Source of the DNA: Massilia sp. Bi118
GTDB lineage: Bacteria > Pseudomonadota > Gammaproteobacteria > Burkholderiales > Burkholderiaceae_D
Assembly (NCBI RefSeq): GCF_918697865.1
Contig: NZ_CAKKMV010000001.1
Span: forward strand, 496,001 to 560,000
Direction of reading: 5' to 3'
Length of the DNA stretch: 64,000 nucleotides
Shown one piece after another: positions 53,404 through 59,969 of the stretch; the first letter of the stretch is position 1; every line of letters starts with the position of its first letter. The notes under the pieces were generated by a model. The model was not told the origin of the DNA, searched no databases, and worked only from the letters and a program-made list of their open reading frames with translations. Both the position numbers and the translations under genes were made by a program.

Positions 53404-53771
53404 GCGAGGCGAACGAAGTCTATATCTGCGGGTCCGATGCGCTGGCCGACGGCGGCACCGGCGTGCGCTTTCCCGTCGTCGCGTTTGGGGACGAAGCGAC
53501 CGGCTTCGTGGTGCGCCATGGCGGCAAGGTCTATGGCTACCTGAACCGTTGCGCCCACATCCCGGTGGAACTGGACTGGTTCAAGGGCGAATTCTTCGAG
53601 TCGAGCAAGCTGTACCTGATGTGTTCCACGCATGGCGCGATCTATGTGCCCGAAACCGGCGTCTGCACCGGTGGGCCATGCCGGGGCGGCAGGCTGCGCC
53701 CCATTGCCGTGCGCGAAACGGAGAATGGCGTGTATTGGCAGCCGGACCAGCATTTCCAGGCGCCAAAGTAA
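53400..53771 (+). CDS. Rieske (2Fe-2S) domain protein
   Basis: 123-residue single-domain ferredoxin-like protein. The Rieske cluster ligands are present: a Cys-x-His pair (CAHIP) and a Cys-x-x-His pair (CSTHG), separated by about 20 residues. GVCTGGPCRGGRLRPI follows. It lacks a signal peptide or a catalytic partner domain, so it is probably a soluble electron carrier, or part of an oxygenase system, as in the non-haem family with no adjacent oxygenase. The start ATG lies inside the HAD gene stop (ATGA). It precedes sppA by 15 bases. Confidence 0.9.
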   Translation: MSEANEVYICGSDALADGGTGVRFPVVAFGDEATGFVVRHGGKVYGYLNRCAHIPVELDWFKGEFFESSKLYLMCSTHGAIYVPETGVCTGGPCRGGRLRPIAVRETENGVYWQPDQHFQAPK

Positions 53772-53786
53772 ATCAAGCAGACACTT

Positions 53787-54779
53787 ATGAGCGAAAACAA
53801 CAGCAACGAGAATCAGAAAGCGAACGACGGCCCAGGCACGGTTCGCAACTGGGAGCGTGAAACCTTGGAGCGGCTGGTGTTCGCCACCGTGCGCGAGCAG
53901 CGGGCTGCGCGGCGCTGGGGAATCTTCTTCAAAATTTCGTTCTTGTTGGTGGCATTGTTCGCGATCTGGGCGTATTCCGATTTCTACACCGGATCCGACC
54001 TCGAATCGCTGGGCCGCCATACCGCCTTGATCGAAATCGACGGCGCCATCGACGACGAAGGCAGCGGCGCCGCCGACACCGTGATCCCGTCCCTGAACAA
54101 GGCTTTCGCCGACGCCGGTTCGGCCGCGGTGGTGCTGCGCATTAACAGCCCGGGCGGCAGCCCGGTGCAGGCCGGCATCATCGTCGACGAGATCCAGCGC
54201 CTCAAGAAGGGCTACCCGAACAAGCCGCTGTACGTGGTCGTGGACGAAATCTGCGCCTCGGGCGGCTATTACATCGCGGCCGCAGCCGACAAGATCTATG
54301 TAAACAAGGCGAGCATCGTCGGTTCGGTCGGCGTGCTGATGGACGGCTTCGGCTTTACCGGCCTGATGGACAAGCTGGGCGTCGAGCGCCGCCTGCTGAC
54401 GGCCGGCGAGAACAAGGGTTTCCTCGATCCCTTCAGCCCGCAGTCGGACAAGCAGAAGCAGCACGCGCTGACCATGCTGAACGAAATCCACGAGCAGTTC
54501 ATTTCCGTGGTGCGCGCCGGCCGCGGCAAGCGCCTGAAGGAAAATCCGGAAATCTTCTCCGGCCTGTACTGGACCGGCGCCAAGGCGGTCGAGATGGGCC
54601 TGGCCGACGGCTTCGGCACGGTCGACACCGTGGCCCGCGACGTGGTCAAGGCCGAGGACATCATCGACTACACCGCCCATGAAGGCCTGCCGGAGCGTGT
54701 GCTGAAGAAATTCGGCGCCTCGGTGGGGTCGGGCGCGGTGAAGTCGATTTATCGTGGGGCGGTGCCTAGCCTGCGCTGA
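53787..54779 (+). CDS. sppA: Signal peptide peptidase SppA, S49 family
   Basis: 330-residue inner-membrane serine protease that degrades cleaved signal peptides. One N-terminal helix (about 47-67, IFFKISFLLVALFAIWAY) anchors it, followed by an S49 peptidase domain (about 85-300). The catalytic Ser sits in DEICASGGYYIAAAADKIY; the general-base Lys is in the second block KLGVERRLLTAGENKG. The first 40 residues are polar and Asn/Glu-rich, which is long for the half-length SppA class. It ends the rluC operon; a terminator-bearing small RNA candidate starts about 50 bases further on. Confidence 0.94.
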   Translation: MSENNSNENQKANDGPGTVRNWERETLERLVFATVREQRAARRWGIFFKISFLLVALFAIWAYSDFYTGSDLESLGRHTALIEIDGAIDDEGSGAADTVIPSLNKAFADAGSAAVVLRINSPGGSPVQAGIIVDEIQRLKKGYPNKPLYVVVDEICASGGYYIAAAADKIYVNKASIVGSVGVLMDGFGFTGLMDKLGVERRLLTAGENKGFLDPFSPQSDKQKQHALTMLNEIHEQFISVVRAGRGKRLKENPEIFSGLYWTGAKAVEMGLADGFGTVDTVARDVVKAEDIIDYTAHEGLPERVLKKFGASVGSGAVKSIYRGAVPSLR

Positions 54780-54795
54780 TCAATCAATATTCGCC

Positions 54796-54823
54796 TTGAA
54801 ACTTCCGGAGCGTCGGCTATAGT
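54796..54823 (+). promoter_or_regulatory. Promoter of candidate small RNA
   Basis: TTGAAA (54796-54801) and TATAGT (54818-54823) are 16 bases apart. It lies 16 bases after the sppA stop and points toward hairpins and a terminator, with no gene start behind it. Confidence 0.6.
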
Positions 54824-54829
54824 TGTTTT

Positions 54830-54934
54830 GTAGCTTACAACTACAGACCCGCATACGTGCGGTATCGAGTGAACTTCATTCCTCAGGTTGGATCCCGCAA
54901 TGGGAGGAAACGACGGCGAAAGCCGTCGTTTTCA
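54830..54934 (+). ncRNA. Candidate small regulatory RNA
   Basis: About 105 bases with no sensible reading frame. From the expected start near 54830 it holds a short stem TGTAG/CTACA, a perfect hairpin CCGCA, TACG, TGCGG (54849-54862), and a longer stem TTCCTC (54879-54884) with GAGGAA (54904-54909). It then ends in an intrinsic terminator. The UUCCUC arm is complementary to a typical ribosome binding site. I do not recognise it as a known family (not 6S or tmRNA). It could also be the end of the sppA transcript. Confidence 0.5.
54909..54934 (+). terminator. Intrinsic terminator, also facing the convergent gene
   Basis: ACGACGGC, loop GAAA, GCCGTCGT then TTTTC on the plus strand. It ends the candidate RNA or sppA transcript. 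On the minus strand it follows the small gene's stop at once but has few T. Confidence 0.85.
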
Positions 54935-54935
54935 T

Positions 54936-55202
54936 TTATTCGGCATGAGAATCGGCATGAAAACCGCCAGCCTCAAGCCAGGCCTGGAACTGGCGCTGGG
55001 CTTGGGCATACCATGCGGCGCGCATGGGAGCATGGCGAGCGGACGAAAAGACGTGCGGGATGTCGCCGCCCCGGGTCCAGCGCGCAAGCGCAAGGCGGGT
55101 CGGAAAGACGGCGACGTAATCTTCGGCGGCGGGCCGGTAATAGCGGCTCGGGCTCGTCCGTAGCGGGAAAGGCTCGCGGTTTTGATGCTGTTCGATGTGC
55201 AC
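54936..55202 (-). CDS. Small hypothetical protein (88 residues)
   Basis: Not recognised. It starts at GTG with AGAGGA 4 bases upstream on the minus strand, has high-GC third codon positions like its neighbours, and a balanced composition. It is rich in Arg, Ala, Pro and Trp (for example SPSRYYRPAAEDYVAVFP and WYAQAQRQFQAWL), with no signal peptide or helix for the membrane. Its stop abuts the terminator of the convergent transcript. Opposite-strand frames across the same DNA have worse codon use. It could be a soluble DNA- or protein-binding protein; no more can be said. Confidence 0.55.
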   Translation of the reverse strand: MHIEQHQNREPFPLRTSPSRYYRPAAEDYVAVFPTRLALARWTRGGDIPHVFSSARHAPMRAAWYAQAQRQFQAWLEAGGFHADSHAE

Positions 55203-55393
55203 TTTATCCTCTTTCTCTTATGTAGTCGTAGTCCTACGCTCAATATTTGTAGGTCGATTCCTAACGAGGTTTCAGTGTAACAACAGGAATCGCGGCGCTT
55301 TTGATGTTCGTCAAACGTGTCCTAGACACGGATTCAAACTGTTGAACTATCTGAGCTTTGCCATATACATCGGTTCTGTTAAAGTCGCGCCCC
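55203..55393. other. Upstream region of the pseudouridine synthase and small gene
   Basis: About 190 bases, AT-richer than neighbours, between divergent genes. No hairpin or promoter good enough to name was found. Confidence 0.4.
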
Positions 55394-56107
55394 ATGAGCA
55401 AACTATCCCTTGACCGCGTGCTGCAATCGCAAGGCTTCGGCACGCGCAAATACTGCCGCGCCCTGATCGAGGACGGCGACGTCGCCATCCATGGCGAAGT
55501 GCACGACAACTACAAGACGGCGGTCGAGACCGACGGCCTGGTCCTGACCGTGTTCGACGAGGAATGGGTCTACCGCGAACGCGTCTACATCGCCCTCTAC
55601 AAGCCGGCCAACTTCGAATGCTCGCGCAAGCCCAGCCACCATCCGGGCGTGCTGACCCTGTTGCCCGAACAGTTTACCTGGCGCGAAGTGCAGCCGGTCG
55701 GCCGCCTCGACCACGACACCACCGGCCTGCTGCTGATGTCGGACGACGGTCCCTTCATCCACGCCCAGTCTTCGCCCAAGCGCCACGTGCCCAAGGTTTA
55801 CCAGGCGACGACCCAGGAGCCGGTGACCCAGGCCCTGGTCGACCAGCTGCTGGCCGGCGTCCAGCTGATTGATGAGCCGGCCCCGCTGGCGGCCGTGAGC
55901 TGCATCCAGCGCGGCGAGCACCTGCTCGAGATCGTGCTGGAGCAGGGCAAGTACCACCAGGTCAAGCGCATGCTGGCGGCCGCCGGCAACCATTGCTCGG
56001 CGCTGCACCGCTCGCAGATCGGCGGCTTGACGCTGGAGGCGCTGGGCCTGAAGGAGGGAGAGTGGTGTTTCCTGGAGCAGGCGCAGCTGGATTTGCTGGT
56101 GCCGTAG
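55394..56107 (+). CDS. 16S rRNA pseudouridine synthase, RsuA-like
   Basis: 237-residue enzyme of the RsuA family, which modifies U516 of 16S rRNA in E. coli. It has the S4 domain at the N-terminus (LSLDRVLQSQGFGTRKYCRAL) and the catalytic motif GRLDHDTTGLLLM with Asp about 104. Other blocks are KVYQATT and the KYHQVKRMLAA helix. The start MSKLSLDRVL is preceded only by CGCCCC, without a clear ribosome binding site. Palindrome copy 3 begins right after the stop. RsuA versus a related paralogue cannot be separated by sequence alone. Confidence 0.92.
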   Translation: MSKLSLDRVLQSQGFGTRKYCRALIEDGDVAIHGEVHDNYKTAVETDGLVLTVFDEEWVYRERVYIALYKPANFECSRKPSHHPGVLTLLPEQFTWREVQPVGRLDHDTTGLLLMSDDGPFIHAQSSPKRHVPKVYQATTQEPVTQALVDQLLAGVQLIDEPAPLAAVSCIQRGEHLLEIVLEQGKYHQVKRMLAAAGNHCSALHRSQIGGLTLEALGLKEGEWCFLEQAQLDLLVP

Positions 56108-56108
56108 C

Positions 56109-56196
56109 CGTCATTCCCGCGAAGGCGGGAATCCAAGTTTGCATGCGTATCGATTGCTCAAGCAGAACTTGGGCCCCCGCCTTCGCGGGGGCGACG
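56109..56196. repeat. Intergenic palindrome, family 1, copy 3
   Basis: Left hairpin ATTCCCGC, GAAG, GCGGGAAT with CCAAGTTTG; right AACTTGGGC, CCCCGC, CTTC, GCGGGG, closing CGACG. It starts 2 bases past a stop codon. The left hairpin is identical to that of copy 2. Confidence 0.85.
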
Positions 56197-56289
56197 AGAA
56201 GCGGCGGGAACGACCGTGTGCCGTGCGACGTAATTGACGCATTTCCGCCACACTCGTTATCTCGATGCTTGTCAACAAGATAACGACCC

Positions 56290-57339
56290 ATGCCTCCGAA
56301 TTCGTATAGATTCCTCTCCGTTTTAACACTCTTCATCTTTAACCCAGCCCTGGCCCAGCAGGCCGCCCCGGACTTGTCCGGCTGCGTGCAGATCACGGAC
56401 TCCACCCTGCGTCTCGCCTGCTATGACCGTTTGGCCGGCGTCAACACGACGCCGGCCACCGTCGCGACCAGCGCACCCGCCGCCGCCAAAGTCGAGGTCG
56501 ACCGCGAAGTCCAGGCATCGCTCGACCTGTCGCCGGAAAAGATCCGCGGCTTCAGCCTGGCGGACCACTGGGAACTGGACCAGGAGCACCGCCGCGGTGT
56601 GTTCAATTTCCGGCCGCACAACGTGAACTACCTGATGGTCACGCGCACCGCGCATCCGAACGACGAACCCTACCGGCCCTTCCGCGACCTTGCCGACTTC
56701 AACACCGACTTGGCGCGCAACGAACTGGTCTACCAGCTGAGCTTCAAGACCAAGGTGGTGGAGGGCATCGCGAAGAAGCCGGTCGATCTCTGGTTCGGCT
56801 ACACCCAGAACAGCTTCTGGCAGGCCGGCAACCGCAAGGCCTCGAGCCCCTTCCGCGAGACCAATTACCAGCCCGAACTGATGCTGGTGACGCCGCTGAA
56901 CTTCGACGTGCTGGGCATGCACGCGAGCTTCCTCAACCTGGGCGTGGTGCACCAGTCGAACGGGCAGGCCTCGACGCTGTCGCGCAGCTGGAACCGGTAC
57001 TACGCCCAGGTCGGCCTCGAGCGCGCCGGCTTCACCGTGCTCGGGCGGGTGTGGAAACGCGTTAACGAAGCGGCCAGTGAGGACAACAATCCAGACATCG
57101 TCGACTACATGGGCCGCGGCGACCTGACCGTCACCTACCGCAACAATGGCCACGATTATTCGGCCCTGCTGCGCCGGAACTTCTCGACCGAGCGCGGCGC
57201 GGTCCAGCTCAGCTGGGCCTTCCCGCTGGCCGGCCATTTCAAGGGCTATGTACAGTACTTTTCCGGTTACGGGCAAAGCCTGATCGACTACAACTACTAC
57301 CAGAACGTGGTGGGCGTCGGCCTGCTCGGTTCGTTCTGA
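56290..57339 (+). CDS. pldA: Outer-membrane phospholipase A (OMPLA)
   Basis: 349-residue beta-barrel phospholipase that removes acyl chains from phospholipids in the outer leaflet and so maintains outer-membrane asymmetry. Signal peptide about 1-23 (ending ALAQ). The mature N-terminus has a Cys-containing extension (CVQITDSTLRLACYDRLAG) resembling the start of other secreted proteins in this group. The active site His-Ser-Asn triad is in GVVHQSNGQASTLSRSWNRYY, with the expected spacing. Barrel strands continue to the terminal Phe (GVGLLGSF). It dimerises and needs calcium in E. coli. It stands alone between palindromes. Confidence 0.95.
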   Translation: MPPNSYRFLSVLTLFIFNPALAQQAAPDLSGCVQITDSTLRLACYDRLAGVNTTPATVATSAPAAAKVEVDREVQASLDLSPEKIRGFSLADHWELDQEHRRGVFNFRPHNVNYLMVTRTAHPNDEPYRPFRDLADFNTDLARNELVYQLSFKTKVVEGIAKKPVDLWFGYTQNSFWQAGNRKASSPFRETNYQPELMLVTPLNFDVLGMHASFLNLGVVHQSNGQASTLSRSWNRYYAQVGLERAGFTVLGRVWKRVNEAASEDNNPDIVDYMGRGDLTVTYRNNGHDYSALLRRNFSTERGAVQLSWAFPLAGHFKGYVQYFSGYGQSLIDYNYYQNVVGVGLLGSF

Positions 57340-57441
57340 GAGCGCCAAACAAAACCTCCATGGCGGCGTTGCATCGTCTCGCCGTACTAACGTACTGTCT
57401 TCGACGATGCGCCTTGCCCTGGAGGCCTTGTTTGACGCTCT
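57340..57441. repeat. Intergenic palindrome, family 2, copy 2
   Basis: Outer arms AGAGCGCCAAACAAAACC and TGTTTGACGCTCT enclose CTCCA/TGGAG, then GGCGGC with GCATCGTC/GACGATGC and core CGTACTAACGTAC. The whole ~100-base element can fold as one long stem. It lies right after the pldA stop. Core sequence shared with 29174-29320. Confidence 0.75.
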
Positions 57442-57468
57442 GCGCCGCCGCTGCACTACAATGGCGGG

Positions 57469-58455
57469 ATGAAACTTGCCACCTTCAACGACGGATCGCG
57501 CGACGGCCAGCTGGCCGTCGTTGCGCGTGACCTGAAAACCGCCCACATCGCCGACGGTATCGCGCCCACCTTGCAGGCCGCCCTCGACGACTGGGCCTTC
57601 ATCGCCCCCCAGCTGCAGGCGCTGTACGAGGAGCTGAATGCCGGCCGCACCCGCCGTCCCTTCGACTTCGACCCGGCGCGCTGCATGGCGCCGCTGCCGC
57701 GCGCCTACCAATGGGCGGACGGCTCGGCCTACGTCAACCACGTCGAACTGGTGCGCAAGGCGCGCGGCGCCGAGATGCCGGCCTCGTTCTGGGAAGACCC
57801 GCTGATGTACCAGGGCGGCAGCGACGATTTTATCGGCCCGATGGACGACATCGTCCTCGCCCACGAGGAGTGGGGCATCGACTTCGAGGCGGAAGTGGCC
57901 GTGGTCACGGGCGACGTGCCGATGGGCGCGACGCCGGACGAAGCCCACCAGCAGATCCGCCTGCTGATGCTGGCGAACGACGTCTCGCTGCGCAACCTGA
58001 TCCCAGCCGAACTGGCAAAGGGCTTCGGCTTCTTCCAGTCGAAGCCGGCCACCGCTTTCTCGCCGGTGGCGGTGACCCCGGACGAACTGGGCGATGCGTG
58101 GAAGGGCGGCAAGGTCCACCTGCCGCTGCGTTCGACCTGGAACGAGCGCCTGGTCGGCCAGCCGGAAGCCGGCGTCGACATGGTCTTCAACTTCCCGCAG
58201 CTGATCGCCCACCTGTGCAAGACCCGCAACGCACGCGCCGGCAGCATCATCGGCTCGGGGACGGTGTCGAACAAGGATGCCTCGAAGGGCTACTCGTGCA
58301 TTGCCGAACAGCGCTGCCTGGAGACTATCGAATTCGGCCAGCCGGTCACCCAGTTCATGCGCTTCGGAGACACGATCCGCATCGAGATGCTGGATGAGAA
58401 GGGCAAGTCGATCTTCGGCGCCATTGAGCAAAAAGTAAAACGCCTGGAGCGTTAA
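57469..58455 (+). CDS. Fumarylacetoacetate hydrolase-family protein
   Basis: 328-residue protein of the FAH superfamily, which hydrolyses or decarboxylates beta-diketones and oxo-acids using a metal ion. Metal ligands and active-site blocks are visible: EEWGIDFEAEVAVVTGD (Glu ligands), LMLANDVSLRN (Asp) and the RFGDTIRIEM end. The N-terminus MKLATFNDGSRDGQ is typical of the fumarylacetoacetase-like group. Residues about 60-90 add a small N-terminal region. The substrate is unknown; family members act in tyrosine or aromatic breakdown, but no such genes are adjacent. It has no ribosome binding site stronger than GGCGGGATG. Confidence 0.9.
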   Translation: MKLATFNDGSRDGQLAVVARDLKTAHIADGIAPTLQAALDDWAFIAPQLQALYEELNAGRTRRPFDFDPARCMAPLPRAYQWADGSAYVNHVELVRKARGAEMPASFWEDPLMYQGGSDDFIGPMDDIVLAHEEWGIDFEAEVAVVTGDVPMGATPDEAHQQIRLLMLANDVSLRNLIPAELAKGFGFFQSKPATAFSPVAVTPDELGDAWKGGKVHLPLRSTWNERLVGQPEAGVDMVFNFPQLIAHLCKTRNARAGSIIGSGTVSNKDASKGYSCIAEQRCLETIEFGQPVTQFMRFGDTIRIEMLDEKGKSIFGAIEQKVKRLER

Positions 58456-58463
58456 CCTCCACC

Positions 58464-58495
58464 CGTCGTCCCCGCGAAGGCGGGGACCCAAGTTC
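58464..58495. repeat. Palindrome family 1, half copy
   Basis: CGTCGTCCCCGC, GAAG, GCGGGGAC then CCAAGTTC: only the left half of the element, between two convergent genes. Its 8-bp hairpin is perfect. It could serve as a weak bidirectional terminator. Confidence 0.8.
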
Positions 58496-59654
58496 AGTAA
58501 GCGGAGTTGAAAAAATCCCCGCTCACACTGTCGCCTCTCAAATCCACTTCCACCGGCCGAGAAACCCGACGCACCGCATCCGCCACCCGCAGCGTCCCAT
58601 CCGGCTCATGCACCCGATACCAGAGAAAAGCCACCCCGGACAAACGCAGCTTCTGCCCCGTGAACAGCCCATCCTTCACGATCGTCATCCCCTCCAGTCG
58701 CAAATCGAAATCCAGCAGGAGCATGCCCTCGGTGCGCGCCGCATAGCCCAGGTAGCGCGCCGCATTGAACAGCGGACTGCGATCGCCGGTCTCGCCGGCC
58801 CTGAGCGAATCGATGAAGGCGTCGACCGTCTTCAGCAGCGCGCCCGCTCCCGAGGCCACCGCCGCCAGCTCGCGCTTCTCCTCGCCCTTGGCCGCATCCG
58901 CCAGGCGCTCCACGGCGCCGATCCGCTGCGCGAACTCGCCACGCTGCGCCGCCAGCGCACGCACGCGGGAGAGTAGCGAGGCGTACTGCTTGCCATCCAG
59001 CTCACCGAGGTAGCCGGCGCCCAGGCCCGCAAGCTTGTCCGGGCAGCCGTGCGCCAGTTGGGTCGTGAACAGGCTCCTGGCGCCATCGCCGTAGCCGATG
59101 CCTTGTACCGATACGTCGGTCTTGAACAGCGAAGACAGGTCGGCGCCGGCCTTCAGCGTGGCCGGCACCGCCGTGAGCAGGGTGAAGGCGATAGCGGCCG
59201 AGCTGCCTTTCGGCGTATGCGCTTCGATCACCTGCTGCAATTCCTTGTTCTGCTTCGCCAGGTCGTCCTTCAGGCGCTCGATGGCATCCGCCACCTGACG
59301 CGCGGCCAGGATGCCCTGGGCGGCGGCGGGTTCGTAGATGGTGGTTTTGCGGTCGGCGGGGAGGGCGGTGCAGACCTCGACCGCCAGCTCGCGCGCCAGG
59401 TCGAAGGCCTTGGCGAGGCCGGCGGCGCCGAACTGCTTCGTGTCGATATTTCCCTGCAGCGGCTTGAGGGAAGAGGGCGGCAGGCGGGCGAGAAGCTCTG
59501 CGCGTTCGGCCTCGGCGATGGCGGCGCGGGCTTCGGCGTCGCGCCGGGCGGCCAGCAGGTCTCCGCTCTCAGGTGCGCCGTAGGCCGTCTGTGAAATTGT
59601 CGCAATTACCAGGCAAATCGTTTGAAATATTTTTATATCAAATCGTCTATTCAT
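58494..59654 (-). CDS. Hypothetical secreted protein, helical
   Basis: Not recognised. 386 residues with a signal peptide (about 1-27, ending TAYGAP). The mature N-terminus (about 28-60) is Ala/Arg/Glu-rich coiled coil (AARRDAEARAAIAEAERAELL), followed by a mainly helical middle with heptads (RLKDDLAKQNKELQQVIEAH, then AAQRGEFAQRIGAVERLAD). The C-terminal 80 residues look more strand-rich (LDFDLRLEGMTIVKDGLFTGQKL and ADAVRRVSRPVEVDLRG). No catalytic motif is seen. Tail-to-tail with the FAH gene, upstream of and divergent from the exopolysaccharide cluster, so possibly part of it or of an envelope process. No strong ribosome binding site is visible before the start. Confidence 0.65.
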   Translation of the reverse strand: MNRRFDIKIFQTICLVIATISQTAYGAPESGDLLAARRDAEARAAIAEAERAELLARLPPSSLKPLQGNIDTKQFGAAGLAKAFDLARELAVEVCTALPADRKTTIYEPAAAQGILAARQVADAIERLKDDLAKQNKELQQVIEAHTPKGSSAAIAFTLLTAVPATLKAGADLSSLFKTDVSVQGIGYGDGARSLFTTQLAHGCPDKLAGLGAGYLGELDGKQYASLLSRVRALAAQRGEFAQRIGAVERLADAAKGEEKRELAAVASGAGALLKTVDAFIDSLRAGETGDRSPLFNAARYLGYAARTEGMLLLDFDLRLEGMTIVKDGLFTGQKLRLSGVAFLWYRVHEPDGTLRVADAVRRVSRPVEVDLRGDSVSGDFFNSAY

Positions 59655-59969
59655 ATTAATTTGATTTCAACATATTTGATGTTCTGTTAATCGATTTGTG
59701 AATATGGTAATCGTTCACAATCTCACCAAAAATCACGCTGGTATTACATCGGCAAGATCAATCTACGCATAGATAAAGACGGCGCGTTTTGCGCTCTTGC
59801 TAATCCCCCATCGAAGGGGTATTGGACTGTGGCAGATATGCCGAATTTCACATCAATGGCGACGAATTGAGTAGAAACGGAGACAACAAAAGGGTTCCTA
59901 TCCCCATTGCCCTCGGGTAAAATGGCAGGCTGTTTGAAACGCGTCCACGCCCCATTCCTCCCAAGACCA
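59655..59969. other. Intergenic region upstream of the polysaccharide cluster
   Basis: AT-rich, about 315 bases, between divergent genes. A dyad TTGTGAA, 11 bases, TTCACAA lies at 59696-59720. A TAAAAT hexamer at 59918-59923 may be a -10 box for the wza-like gene. Small frames here are not coding. Confidence 0.5.
59696..59720. promoter_or_regulatory. Inverted repeat, possible operator
   Basis: Perfect 7-bp arms TTGTGAA and TTCACAA with an 11-base spacer. The half-sites resemble CRP/FNR-type TGTGA, but the spacing is wrong (6 expected), so a different dimeric regulator is likelier. The position suits control of the hypothetical gene or the polysaccharide cluster. Confidence 0.35.
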
